A program made the position numbers and the translations under genes. DNA of 64,000 bases from Ditylenchus dipsaci (Eukaryota; Nematoda; Chromadorea; Rhabditida; Anguinidae): NCBI GenBank assembly GCA_004194705.1, contig SADC01000443.1, forward strand, positions 54,059 to 118,058. Reading direction: 5' to 3'. The notes beneath the pieces were generated by a model that was not told the DNA's origin, ran no database searches, and saw only the letters and a program-made list of their open reading frames with translations. How positions within the stretch are numbered: the stretch's first letter is position 1; each line of letters starts with the position of its first letter. Shown here one piece after another: positions 1 through 10,947 of the stretch.

Positions 1-296
1 TGTCCCTTTCATGTAGGTCGGACACTATCGGCGCCGGAAACCATTGCCGGTGTCCGAACCCTCCATACAGCATATCTTTTCTCCGTGTTCTCGTCGAGTG
101 TCGTAAGAAAAGGGGCAGATTCGCATGGGAACGCTCCGCGAGAATGCGCCAAAAAAATTATCGGATTCCGCTAAATCACAGTCAGGGTCCCTAAACTGTT
201 AAAACTATGTTACCAACTAACACTATATTTCTTAGAGACGACAATTTATTGATTGTAACGAGAGAGCAGAAACGAACAGGCAAAGTAAACATTTCC
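1..296. other. 3' flank of the eL34 gene
   Basis: No coding region is recognised here. On the minus strand an AATAAA (plus-strand TTTATT at about 245-250) lies roughly 47 bases past the eL34 stop and is the probable poly(A) signal. The first 130 bases are more GC-rich and contain short GTCCGACA/GCCGG motifs that I cannot assign. Confidence 0.5.
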
Positions 297-914
297 TCAT
301 TTCTTGGTAGCTTCCATCTTGGCCTTATAAATCTTGGTGGCAATCTTCTGCTCCTCAACCAGGAAGGCACGAATGATTCGCTGACGCACAGCAGCTCCGC
401 TCAGACATCCACCATAGGCCCGTGAAACCGTCTTCTTTCGCTTAGTAAGCTGGGACATCTCTCGTGGACGCGATGGCTGGATCTGTAATGGACAAACAGA
501 TAGATGAAACTCCAATGGATATAAAGCAGGGATGATATATGTACTTTTTAAAAAGATTTGTACTTTTTTTGGGACCCCAAATCTTTTTTATTTTTGAAGT
601 TTTTAGTCAAAATCTTTTTTTTTCGCTCCAAAATAGCAATAAGCACTGGATAAAATTGCACTTTTTGACGAAAAATGACCAAATTGTACTTTTTTTGACC
701 AAATGTACTTTTTTTCGAAATTTTGAGATATCATCCCTGATATAAAGTGTCACTAACCCATGAAGGCGAACTCCGGTATCTCCGCACTTGGGCACCTTGC
801 CGATCTTCTTGCGATAGAGCACCACATTTTTCCTCCGGGAGTCTTCGAAATCTTGGTTTTGTTCGACTTCGTGTTGTAGCAGAGTCGGCGGCGATAAGTC
901 ACGCGTTGCACCAT
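297..914 (-). CDS. RPL34: 60S ribosomal protein eL34, two visible exons, one frameshift
   Basis: This encodes the large-subunit ribosomal protein eL34, part of the cytosolic 60S ribosome. Exon 1 (914-758) starts [20 protein letters not shown] and continues through a [15 protein letters not shown] stretch. Exon 2 (482-297) carries [20 protein letters not shown] and ends EATKK-TGA. These are the family's N-terminal basic segment and conserved C-terminal half, and the total is close to the usual 110-120 residues. The intron (483-757) has a GT donor and ACAG acceptor and contains a hAT-type MITE. In exon 1 a run of five A near 830 should be six for the frame to continue, and the exon joint is also one base out of phase. 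I read both as probable assembly indels; a decayed gene is the alternative. Confidence 0.85.
527..739. mobile_element. hAT-type MITE in the eL34 intron
   Basis: A 213-bp element starts CAGGGATGATAT and ends with the complementary ATATCATCCCTG. It is flanked on both sides by the 8-bp duplication ATATAAAG (519-526 and 740-747). The 8-bp duplication and CAGGG ends are the hAT signature. The interior is T-rich with repeated TGTACTTTTT. A sister copy lies at 47408-47607. Confidence 0.85.
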
Positions 915-2346
915 TTCTACAGCTAAAATCAATCATTGTAAATGAACCACGTTGGCACTGAAGTAGCTATAAGCTAGGCAATGTCTTCTTGGACTGTAGG
1001 CAATTCGTAAAATACTAAATCAGTCTGTTTCGGCTGTAAAAAGAAGTTTCATAATAATTTACAAGGGGAAAGCTTGAGATTATACGAAACCTTACTAAAC
1101 ACCGTTTGCCATAAACAGCTCCAAGTTGCTTTATTGGGAGCAAGGAGCAAAACACAGACTTGACACACAGTGGACTTTCTAGCAGGATAATAGAAATAGC
1201 GTGAGAATTACGCAGCATACGTCTATTCTACAACAGCAGTTACATCAGGAATGAATATTTGAATTTGAACTTTTTTGGTCTCACGCATTAAAGTGGTCCC
1301 CGCCTTTTGAAAATTCAAATTTCACCGTGTCGGGCACGGGCATGCTCTTTTTAAAAGTTTTCGTTATTCAATAAAACAAGATCGTGGTAGCTAAAATTTG
1401 TCTATTGTGCAAAGTCAAGTGTATGTTTCCAAAAGCTGCACATCAAAGGCTTCTGTCATGCACTTAGGCATACCGTATTTCCTCTAATAAGCGCACTCCC
1501 CAAGACCCAGAATTTGCACCCAAACTTCTTTTTCTCGGTTTCACTATTTTTCTTAGATTTTTAAAGCTACACCTGCAAATTTGGTACCTTTGGATAGTTG
1601 AGATTCAAGGATTTATTTGTAAGTTCATGTCACATTAAAACAGGTTGAAAACAGCGTTTAAAACAGGTTTTGGAACATGAAAAACGTAAAAAAATCGCAA
1701 AAAAATTTACTCTCAGTCTGCCTTCACGCTCACTCTCACATTGGGTACACACTGAGGGTGAAAGTGAGAGTCAAAGCCAGAATGAGAGTGAAAGAATTTT
1801 CGTGCACCCAATGAAGAGTGAGAGTGAAGTTAAAATCCGCTTATTGGAAACAAGCCTTAAAAGGCTTTATTTGTAGATGACAAATTTGCTTAGAGCTAAC
1901 CGGAGCAGTGTTTGTTCTTTAAAAGATTGAATCTGTACGAAAAAACTCTGTCAAGTGAAAGTGCGTTGACGAATTTACCGGTTGAGGAATTCATCAGTTG
2001 ACAAATTTGACAAATTTACCGTTGACAAATTCATCTAGAGCCCTTTGACCCCAATTATGCTTATGACTGTTGTGTTATGCCTGTGACTTTTAAGAAGACT
2101 GGTTTACAGCCCAATTGGCCCCTTTGGCCAAATAAAAGAAATCTCGAATTTGAAACTTCAAAGTCTCACGAGGTCAAAAGAGTGTTTCCAAAATTCAGTG
2201 TTCAGAATTTCTGTTGTCGAGCGGGAAAAAACTCTGTGGTTGGCAGATTAGTGTTTCACTCAGAAATAAATAAAATTTAGAAGATCTAGCAGACATTTAT
2301 TACCTTTTTGCGTTTTAACTGTTCAATTTTTAGCATCTCTTCAGCC
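915..2346. other. Intergenic stretch, no gene seen
   Basis: No coding signal is recognised. At about 1640-1860 there is a fragment of the dispersed repeat that reads AAACAGGTTTTGGAACATGA followed by a run rich in GTGAGAGT and its complement. The same arrangement recurs at 16320, 23400, 31220 and 41980. A degenerate TTGACAAATTTACCG repeat lies at about 1965-2035. Confidence 0.5.
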
Positions 2347-4632
2347 ATGGCGAATCTTAACGCCGTCAGTATCCATCAGTTTTTTGCTATTCATCCGGAT
2401 GCAAACGGGAATCTCTGGGGTAAATTTCTGATTCTTGCTTTTTTAGACACAATCACAGTGCTAAACATATTATTTTAGCCATATGTTATTATTGTGTCAG
2501 GCAAATCAGAATGCGCCATGCGAATCACTTCGGGCATCTCTATGCGCACTTAGCTTCTTGTCAACAAGCTGATCTACTACAACACGCTCTCATGTCCATT
2601 CAAAACCCGGCTCCATTTGCGGTGAGTAAATTTTTCAATTGTGCGGTAGTAATTTTATAGATACCGTATTTTCTCTATTAGTAGCCCTCCTCTAATAGTA
2701 GCTCCCACTCGACTTTGAATATATGTATCTCAGCGTAGAGTAATTCCTTTGCAGACCTGCTTAGTTGATTTTCTTAACTCCCGCGAGCTCTACCGATTCC
2801 ACTTTTTAGATCTTGGTTAAGCACCCAAAAATCTCGAGATCGAGTGCAAAATTTTCCGATTTTCGGGGCGGGGGGGGGGGGCTAGGGTTGAACAATAGTA
2901 GCCCATGGGCCACTATTAGAGAAAACACGGTTAGTGGTCAATACTTATTAACGATAGGGTCGTTGCGTTCCAGTATCAACATTTTCGACTTTTTTGGAAA
3001 AGAAACCGTCTATACTGCATCTGTTCAGTTCTCAACAGAGATTTCTGAAGTGGTTTCTTTCATGTTTTTCCATTACACATTAAAAAGTCCCGCTGTTACT
3101 CGACGCTTGTAAATACGTACATTTAAAAGCTGTCAACCAAGATAAGATAGCAATGTTTCTAATTTGCAGCTGGACATTATTTGAACTCATCTTAAACTTC
3201 ACCAGCCGCAGACAACGATATTTCAAATTATGAACTTCAGTGTCTACCCACAGAAGCTCTCTATGAAATTATTGAGTTTATTGATCCTGGACTATGCAGA
3301 GACATTCTTTTCTTGTCTAGAAAAATGTCTCCACTATTTATTTCACGTGTCAACAAATATTGTGAGCAGGTTAGTTGCGCTAATGGACTAAAATTAAGAG
3401 CAAGTATTTAATTACAGTCGAATCTCGCTATAGTGGCACCCCCTAGGACCGGCTTCAGGGTGCCACTATAGCGAGGTGCCACTATATTGGGGTGCCACTA
3501 TATTGGGGTGCCACTCTAGCGAAGGGTGCTGGGCCAAATAATATGACTTTGCTAGTTCTTTTTGGATCTTCAAGACTGGACATTTGAAAACGAAAAATTT
3601 GAAGAAAAATTGAAGAATGAATGGATAAAAGTTTGTCTTACAGGTTTTCTTGTTTGATTTTGAAGGTGCCACTATACCGAGAGTAAATTTATAACCCGGG
3701 AATGAATGAAGTGCCACTATAGTGGGATGTCAGTTTGCCTTATTTAAGGCAAAATCAACCAAATCGGTCCCAGGGTGCCACTGTAGCGGGATGCCACTAT
3801 AGCGAATTTCGACTGTACTGGGATCACTTATCATACTAACTGAACATATACTTTGATTCTTGATTACTTTGATCACTTTGTTACTTTGATTTCTAGTTTG
3901 AAAAATTAACGGTTATTTCACTCTTGAAAGACCTTGAGATTATGTTACCGTATTTCCTCTAATATAACCACCCCCTAAATTCAAAAAACGTGTTTGTGGC
4001 GTTGTGTTTTTGACCCACTTTTCGATCACTTCTCGCAAGCAAGTTACCACTCCTTCTGTAGCTCATCTCACTGGCTACAAAATGGGTCATAACTTGTCTG
4101 AGAGAAGTGACGAAAAAGTGGGTCGAAAACGCAATGCCAAGAACACGATTTTGAATCAAAGGGGGGTGGTTATATTAGAGGAAATACGGTACTCTACTTT
4201 TGCTTTACTTTGAGTTTTGAAAAGACTCGACTTGTCTATGGCAAAAATCGCGATAGACGGTTACCGGGAAATTTTCTGTAAAATGCGCAGATTTTACCGG
4301 TGAAAAAGATGTAAAATAGGTAAAAATAATTTTGAGAATTTAGCGTGTATAATTATCTAGAAAATTATCTAATTATCTAGAAAACAGCTACATTGACCAG
4401 TGTGTTAAATTTATAGGAATTTTAAGAGACTGAGCTGTAATTGCAATAGATAATGTATTGATAAATTTCAGGCAATCAATAATTTAAATGCTCAGCTGTT
4501 GAATGTCAATGCTCAGTTGGTAAATGCGCAGGCTCGTGAGGCTGCTCTTCAAATTCAAGTTCAAACAATGCAGCTGCCATTAACGTTCTCAGAAATCAGC
4601 TCCGTGCTAATCAAATTCATCCAAATGCCTGA
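2347..4632 (+). CDS. BED zinc finger + F-box + coiled-coil protein (four exons)
   Basis: Exon 1 (2347-2419) begins ATGGCGAATC. Exon 2 (2479-2621) joins in phase and gives a BED-type finger: a Trp just before CYYC, then HANHFGHLYAH and a following Cys. The third exon (about 3212-3369) has an F-box-like segment, LPTEALYEIIEFIDP followed by CRDILFLSRKMSPLF. Exon 4 (4472-4632) is a predicted coiled coil with NAQLLN/NAQLVN repeats and ends QIHPNA-TGA. F-box proteins are substrate adaptors of SCF ubiquitin ligases through Skp1, and BED fingers bind DNA, so a DNA-linked ubiquitin adaptor is possible but inferred. The exon 3 acceptor does not fit phase 0 exactly, and exon 4 needs a one-base correction near 4568. 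Introns 2 and 3 hold mobile elements. The poly(A) signal at 4675-4680 is disrupted by the next element. Confidence 0.6.
2663..2931. mobile_element. ACCGTATTTTCTCT-family MITE
   Basis: The left end reads ACCGTATTTTCTCTATTAGT and the right end is its complement, ATTAGAGAAAACACGGT. The interior has the family signature: a stretch rich in ATATATCTCAG, then CGAGCTCTACCGATTCCACT, then AGCACCCAAAAATCTCGA. It sits in intron 2 of the BED/F-box gene. The superfamily is not assigned. Confidence 0.75.
3415..3815. mobile_element. pogo/Tigger-like MITE
   Basis: The ends are CAGTCGAATCTCGCTATAGT and the complementary ATAGCGAATTTCGACTG, flanked by TA on both sides. The GTGCCACTATA motif is repeated many times inside. 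CAGT-ended, TA-flanked elements are typical of pogo-like Tc1/mariner relatives. No transposase is present. Confidence 0.7.
3947..4190. mobile_element. ACCGTATTTTCTCT-family MITE
   Basis: The ends are ACCGTATTTCCTCTAATATA and the complementary TATATTAGAGGAAATACGGT. The central part is itself an inverted repeat (AAAACGTG...GACCCACTT against AAGTGGGTC...ACACGATTTT). It is in intron 3 of the BED/F-box gene. Confidence 0.75.
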
Positions 4633-4674
4633 GTCCAATAATAATTCTGATCTTGTTGGATGTTTCTGTATGTA

Positions 4675-4680
4675 AATAAA
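4675..4680 (+). promoter_or_regulatory. Poly(A) signal of the BED/F-box gene
   Basis: AATAAA lies 43 bases past the TGA. The 9-bp target duplication of the following foldback element begins inside this hexamer. Confidence 0.55.
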
Positions 4681-4684
4681 ATAT

Positions 4685-5861
4685 GGGTACGCGACAATTC
4701 ATCCCCAGGGACAATTCATCCCGGCACAATTCTTCCCCAGGGACAATTCATCCCCAGGGACAATTCATCCCCGGGCTCAATATCACAGCGCCGCAATATC
4801 CCGCGGCCACAATATCTTCGGCCACAATATCCACGCGGTCACAATATGTCACAAGCTCTGACTGTTCTCTACCTTTATCTTTGAAAAGTCACAGTCAACG
4901 TTAGCAAATTCAAATCCTTATTTCTAACGTGAATTGTTTGGCAAATCCTGTTTGATAGGACCGAAACTGCGATTTCACCCACCCGAACCTCAAAATCCAG
5001 AGTGTTTACCTCCTGATCAGGTGGATATCCACCTGACCAGGAGGTACCAAAATCAAAGACAAACCACTTTTCCTGAAGTAAAATTACCCCCAAAGCTGAG
5101 TTGTGAAGACTAAATTGCGATTTTACCGTTTTTACCAGTTCCGCTGGATATCCCGCATGGGCCCCAAAACCAAGTGGTCGACCACTTGGAGCAAAATTTT
5201 TTCATTTTTCGGGTTCCAAAACCCATTTTCTGAACTGATTCGGGTGATTTGATTTCTGATTTCGATAAATCAATCGTTAGCAATAACTCAAAAATTTGTC
5301 GATAAAACGTAATTTTACTATTATCAAACTATCTTCAGAATGATCGAATTAATGCAAAAAATATGTTTTGAAATCCGAAAAGATAAAAAAATTTTGCTCC
5401 AAGTAAACGACCACTTGGTTTTGGTGGTCCAGCTGGCCAGGTGGTACCTACCCGGAATATTGGGATTTTGGTGCTTGAAATCGGAGTTTTTTCTCATTTA
5501 ACCCAATTTCCTACACGATTCCACATATGATAGCATGGTTTGTTTTTGAAATTTGAAATTTTTTATTTTATAGGCGATCCAGCTGATCCACCTGACCAGA
5601 AGGTACCCACTTCCGGTTTTGGGGTCTGGGTAGGTGAAATTGGGATTTTGGTCTTATTAAAGCTTATTCACGTCACGATTTTACATTTGATAGCATGGTT
5701 TGTTTTCGATTTTAATTTTTCAGGTCATCCAGGTGGGTACCCTCGATTTTGAGGTTCAAGTGGGTGAAGGAAAGTTTTTGCTTCAAAATATTCCGTTCGG
5801 GACAAATAAAATTCAAAAAAACCTTTAGGTCATTGTCCTGGGGATGAATTGTCCGTGTCCC
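4685..5861. mobile_element. Foldback element FB1 with 9-bp target duplication
   Basis: The left terminus reads GGGTACGCGACAATTCATCC and the right terminus is the complement of GGGACACGGACAATTCATCC. The perfect 9-bp duplication ATAAAATAT flanks it (4676-4684 and 5862-5870). The left terminus contains about five tandem copies of a unit close to ACAATTCATCCCCAGGG. The interior (about 4900-5760) is made of CCACCTGACCAGGAGGTACC-like and AAGTGGTCGACCACTTGG-like palindromic repeats and has no convincing ORF. It resembles Foldback-type or MULE-type elements, which also make 9-bp duplications. The superfamily is inferred. Confidence 0.7.
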
Positions 5862-5870
5862 ATAAAATAT

Positions 5871-7458
5871 GAGTCACCTATCGTATAACCTCTATTAATG
5901 AACGAGGGTCAACTGCCGATGATCTCAACTTCCGACGAATTGCCAAATTCTGATCAAAATTCAACTTTTAATTTAATTTTTGGCGTTGCGAAATTTTGAC
6001 TTTTTGTCTGTTTTACCATGTTTTTTAACATGGGACTGGGCAAGAAGAACTTTTTATGCATTTTTGATTAAGATTCTTGCTCGGAATATGTCTAAAGTAA
6101 GTGAGTGCGCGTATATCTAACCAACCAAGCCCCCTGTGCCCCCAAAGGGGAACTATAGAGAAATTTTAGAGCAAAAACTATAGAGAAATTGATTAAAATT
6201 ATTTCCAGCACTGCTTTGGGGATAGGTAAAAGGACAGTACGCGTCCGTTTTTTCAAATTTTAACTTTTTTTTATATTTTGCCTTAAAAATTATCGTTGTT
6301 GATTCAAATGCTCATCTATGAACCAACTGGAGTTCTGTCGGATGATTTATGCACCAATAAAACCAGGTGGTCATCCACTTGGAATTTTTTTTCTTTTGTT
6401 TTGAGTATCCAAAACTTGTTTTTGGTAATGATTCGGGGCGGCGGTAAGTTGACCCTCTACAAATTAATCCTCCAATTTTTTTAGGTTAGAGGTTCCAATC
6501 TTGGTGGTAGCAAACATTATTTTTTCTTGACTAACAAGGGACCATATAGAACTGTTCCCCCGCCTAACGTCAATCTGATGCTCTTATCTTGTAGCCTTAA
6601 AGTGATTAAAAATCATTGTCTCCTATCCAGAATCGTGACCTGATCACGATTTGATAATGCTAAAAAAGCGGCTTGATTCACAGATGGAACTTTGATGGAA
6701 GTGTTTTATAATTTCGTCTTGAAAAGTTTACTTGTTAATTTTAAAAAATTGGAGCAAATTGTGATTTACACCCCCACTCAACTATGATTTAGCCCCCCAC
6801 TCAACTTTGAAGTGGTCAGCCACTTGAATCAAAAAAATTCAAATTTTTTTCTTTTTTTCGGGCTCCAAAACCTGTTTTCTCGACTAATTCGGGCACCCTG
6901 AAGATGGTTTGATAATAATAAAATAAGGTTTTGTATGGTATTTTTTGAGTATTGGGATACAATTGATTTTACCAGACTGTCCAAAAAGAACTGGTAGAAG
7001 CTTGAAAAATGGATGTCAAAGGGTGTCGAACCCGGTAACTTGCTCGGTCCATTGAGTTATGCTATATAGAGAGTCGACTATAATCTGTTTTTTGTGTTTT
7101 CTAAGTTAGCACGAGTTTACCTAATTCCACCTTCCAGAGTTTGGTTGAGCACCCAAAAATCTTAAAATCGACCCAACCTTTTTCCGACTTTTCAGGGTTG
7201 AAAAATAAAGGCCCGGGCCTTTAATAGAGAATATACGGCATTAGTACTGGTCAGGCCCTCAACCTAGCCTTACGAGCCTAAGCCTAAATTATTGGGAGTG
7301 GGTGGCGGTTTGATGGCTGACTATACGACACTAGGGTTTTTGCGAGGGCGAAGACATTTTTTTGACATTACATACAAAAAATAAATATTAGGTTGTCCGG
7401 AAACTCCGCAGCTTTTTTTCAAAATTGTATTTCAAGAAATAAAATTCTAAAAATTTAG
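5871..7458. other. Repeat-filled intergenic region
   Basis: No gene is recognised. Pieces of dispersed families are visible: AAACCAGGTGGTCATCCACT at about 6360, the TCCAAAACCTGTTTTCTCGA repeat at 6865-6960, and a half copy of the ACCGTATTTT family ending at about 7240. A fragment near 6610-6660 (ATCATTGTCTCCTATCCAGA) matches the repeat at 23640-23690 and 59750. Confidence 0.5.
6470..6545. repeat. tRNA-like (SINE) fragment
   Basis: It contains GTTAGAGGTTCCAATCTTGG followed by TGGTAGCAAACATTA. This matches the B-box-like block GGTTCAAATCCTGGTGG at 30100, 24290 (complement) and 63270 (complement). It probably derives from a tRNA-related SINE. Confidence 0.4.
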
Positions 7459-7599
7459 GTTTCTCTTAGAAATGTTATTCGTGTCACCCTACATGGTGGT
7501 GACCCACTTCTTGCCCAAACTTACTGCTTTTGGCAAGTGGAAAGCTTGGATGCCACTCATAGCTTTCATGAATACTCTTCCACTGATCTTATACTTTAG
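7459..7599 (+). CDS. Candidate terminal exon, unknown protein
   Basis: After a TTTAG acceptor, 46 open codons begin VSLRNVIRVTLHGGDPLLAQ and end at TAG. The composition looks protein-like, but I do not recognise the family and see no partner exon upstream. It could be chance. Confidence 0.2.
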   Translation, partial: VSLRNVIRVTLHGGDPLLAQTYCFWQVESLDATHSFHEYSSTDLIL

Positions 7600-7696
7600 C
7601 TATGTAAGAGATTTACACGTCCAATACGACCTGGCGGTTTGGTATCTTTTTATTCTATGGAGTATGCCGAAAATTTTGAGTATAGGGTTGCTAAGT

Positions 7697-7948
7697 ACCG
7701 TATTTTTTCTAATTGCCGCACATGTGCGCTTATTTTTCAATCACCCGAAAACCGGAAATTTCTGAATTCGATCTCGAGATTTTCGGGTGCTCAACCAAGA
7801 TCTGAAAAGTGGAATCGGTAGAGCTCGTGGGAGTTAAGAAAACGTATCAAACAGCTGATCAACATATTTACTCTGCTCCGAGATATAAGTCCTCGAAGTT
7901 GGGGGTGTGCGGTTATTAGAGACTGTGCGGCAATTAGAAAAATACGGT
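7697..7948. mobile_element. ACCGTATTTTCTCT-family MITE
   Basis: Complementary ends ACCGTATTTTTTCTAATTGC and GCAATTAGAAAAATACGGT enclose the family signatures: CGAGATTTTCGGGTGCTCAA, then AGTGGAATCGGTAGAGCTCG, then ACTCTGCTCCGAGATATAAG. Confidence 0.75.
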
Positions 7949-8993
7949 AAGTTATATTTTTGAAATGGGTCAAAAATGCGATTGAAAAAAACTATCATTT
8001 TCGGATACATGCTCAACATTCAAGCAGCCATAAATGGCACTTTTCGGTACTTATGTATAATAAAAACGTATAAATGCACTTCCGGAAAATGTTTTTTTTA
8101 CTGAGCACAAGGATTGGGGATATTTTTGGAATATTTGTTGTGCTGGGAAACCTGTAAGGTTATAATATTGGTTGGATTTATAATTTAGTAGGTCTCAGCC
8201 TGTATATCAGCTCCAGATGTTCTGAAATCATTCTCTGGTTATTTTGTTGAATAGCCAGGAGCCTGAGAATCATTTTGACCCCAAACTTATTTTTTAAGAG
8301 GCATTTTTTTAGGATTCTGACGAAAAATATCACAAAGTCTGCATCGATCTTCATTTCCAGACATGACCTTTCGTCATGAAAGTGTTCGTTGACTGTCGCC
8401 CTCGATATGCAAAAGCTGGTGCGTTGACGTTATGTACCTTTTGTCCCATTTTGTCTCAGATCTCTTTTATTATAAAACCTCATAAAATAGCACACAGTTT
8501 CAGATTACCCCGTAAAAAGTGCTTAAGGCATTTAATAGTCGTCCTAACATACGCTGGCCTACCTCTAAGGCCTAAGTAGTTAGAATAAAGGGTGGTTCCA
8601 CAATGGTACAAAAAGTACATAACGTCGATACCCCAAAAAGCTAAGGGTAAATCAAAAACAACTCTAGAAAAGAAAGTCAAGAGTTTTGACAGGTCATCCG
8701 CTACTTAAACATATCTACTGTACACAAGAACATGGTTGCATCTCAAACTTCTGGTAGAATCTGGTTTGGTATTTGATTGATCAGTATGGTTTTCCATTGG
8801 CTGGCAATCTTTCATAAAAAGCCGGTCGAAATACAATTTTACAATACAGAGAATACAGCAATGGAATCAACAACGGTGTCACACTCAACGATAACATTTT
8901 TATTTGTAAAGTAAATAGCGTGCGACAATTTTTATAAGATCCCATGGAACAATCTATGAAAAATATGGGAGATCACATCAACCTTGATTCGTC
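7949..8993. other. Intergenic; 3' flank of F-box gene A
   Basis: No gene is recognised at 7949-8760. From about 8780 the sequence (GGTTTTCCATTGGCTGGCAA onward) is homologous to the 3' flanks of F-box genes B and C near 14990 and 43960, so the paralogy extends past the stop codon. A minus-strand AATAAA (TTTATT at about 8899-8904) is the likely poly(A) signal of gene A. Confidence 0.55.
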
Positions 8994-10529
8994 CTAGTTC
9001 ATCTGATCATTCAACTGGAAACCAGAGCTGTCGGAAGCTACAGGGACTAAAGAAAATCAAGAAATAATCGAAAATTCAGGCAGAAACACATTACCAGTAG
9101 TCACACTCGCAATTCTTTTCTCAGTTTTCAAACACGCCTTGATGGCAACCAGGACTGCTTTCACGCAACTTATTGTAGTCTCCGAATTGCTCAAACGACG
9201 CTTAGCCAGCGCACTGTCATAATTCAAACCATTTTTGAAAAGTAGGCTGACAGTGTCCATGAGCATCTCAAACTTCTTGTCAGAGGTCAATTCTTCAACT
9301 AAAATTTGACTGCTCAGTACAAAAGAAAAAGTTATCAATTACCGTGCCAGCCGAACTTGAATCCTAGATCTGTATTAGCTTCTGCATCCTTCGCTTCTGC
9401 AAAAAAATACCATAAACTGATAAACGAAAAAATACATATTCTGTACCAATCAACAATTTAGTGCGTTTCAGCTCCACCTCCAGTTTCTGTAGATTGATGT
9501 CAATAATTTTCTGGCAGCTTTCTCTCTCGAATTGCATTGTCGCAGTGGGACTTGGCACATCTGAGGCGGTCGGGATTCTGGTAGAGACTTGAGATAAACC
9601 GGTGTCCCCGTCTAAAGAAAAGAAATATGTTTGCTGATAAAACAGAGATAACCTACCATTTTGACGCTGGTAACCAGAATAGTCCGATCCAATACCTTCA
9701 ACAATCGAAAAAATTATTGAGAACATGGTAAAATAAAATTAGTACCCAATGAGTCGATGTGTTTGTGCTCCGTCTTGACAGAACTCAGCATGCAATTTAG
9801 AGTTGATTTCACAAGCATTATAGAAGTTTTGTAGTTGATCAAACGACTCTCTGCAAGATCAGCATCATCAGTTAAGCCATGCGAGTAGAGCTGCCCAACG
9901 ATCTTCTGCAGCAGTTCATACTTTGTATCGAATGGCATTTCACTGACTGAAATTTGACTGATTAGTTTAGATAAAAAAGGACTGCTTACGATTCCAACCA
10001 TAAGCCCAATCGAAGTTTTGAGTAAAACCAGGAAACTTTTCTTCTGCAAAGAGGATATTATTAAGACTGAAAAAACAAACATCCATTACCGAGCAACGTT
10101 GAGCGACGTCGTATCTCAGACTTCAGCCTCCCATCGAAGCAATCAAGGATATTCAAGCAGGCTCTGCACTCTTCCACCAGGAATTTCCACTGGATATCGA
10201 CTTGCTTGATTTGCTCGACACTTCCAGACTGGCGCACTTTATTCACTGTTTGGCCGAAAATCTCGAAATTCATTTTGCAAGAGGAGTCCATCTAGGATAG
10301 ATATATTTTAGAAGTAAATCAGCTGCTATGTCAAGTATGTCAAATGGAACGTTACAACAAAACCAACTTTTTCCAAATTATATTGCAGCCAAAGCCAGCG
10401 CTTTTCTGCTACAAGTATTATTTGATGATTGAATATGGTGTTCATCGTAGCAGAAAGGGTGATCAAATTGTGGCACTCAGCTAGATCCATGAATCCAACA
10501 ATGTCGAAATAAGTTTCGGCAGCAATCAT
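8994..10529 (-). CDS. F-box-like protein A, intact nine-exon gene with internally duplicated block
   Basis: The exons are 10529-10356, 10291-10090, 10043-9990, 9946-9746, 9695-9657, 9611-9447, 9396-9343, 9298-9095 and 9046-8994. They total 1146 nt, exactly 382 codons including TAG, and all introns are GT-AG. Residues 1-45 look like an F-box (MIAAETYFDIVGFMDLAECH, then a Leu-rich helix). The rest holds a duplicated unit: exons 2-3-4 match exons 6-7-8. Each unit has a helix with EEC/ESC and KSEI/VELKR, an 18-residue exon with FDWAYGW or FKFGWHG, and a 67-68-residue exon (KYELLQKIVGQLYSHGL against KFEMLMDTVSLLFKNGL, then LAxxRL and VKTE). Exon joints from exon 2 on are all phase 1. F-box proteins recruit substrates to SCF ubiquitin ligases; the C-terminal module is unknown to me. 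The start is the ATG 48 bases after a conserved AG acceptor, which could be a 5' UTR intron or a trans-splice site. Confidence 0.8.
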
Positions 10530-10716
10530 TATAGAAGACTTGTAAGAATTATGTATGTAATATTGCTGGTAAGTCTGCAAATAATTTCAATGCATAACCA
10601 TTGAAGTAATGAGGACAAGAAAAATAAATTAATAACAACAACACACATCAGTCAAAAAAATTCGGGGCTAATCGAAAATGTTAACATTGAGAGTGTTCGA
10701 TTTTCGGCTTCTATAT

Positions 10717-10947
10717 ACCGTATTTTCTCTATTAATCACACCCCATAGGCACCCTATATCTCAGTTCAACAAAAATTATTTTGCAAATCTGTTTTTTGCG
10801 TTTTCTTAATCACGACGATCTTAGTTGATTCCACTTTTTAGATTTTGGTTGAGCACTCAAAAATTTCAAAATCAAAATAATTTTTTTCCCTTGTTTTTGG
10901 GGTTGAAAAAATAATTACCCCGGGGTAATTAATAGAGAAAATACGGT
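10717..10947. mobile_element. ACCGTATTTTCTCT-family MITE
   Basis: Complementary ends ACCGTATTTTCTCTATTAAT and ATTAATAGAGAAAATACGGT enclose the usual family interior. It lies upstream of F-box gene A. Confidence 0.8.

Noticed and set aside
7472..7765. 97-codon hydrophobic frame
   Set aside because: It overlaps a MITE terminus at 7697 and has no start context or family match; another frame in the same place has better exon features.
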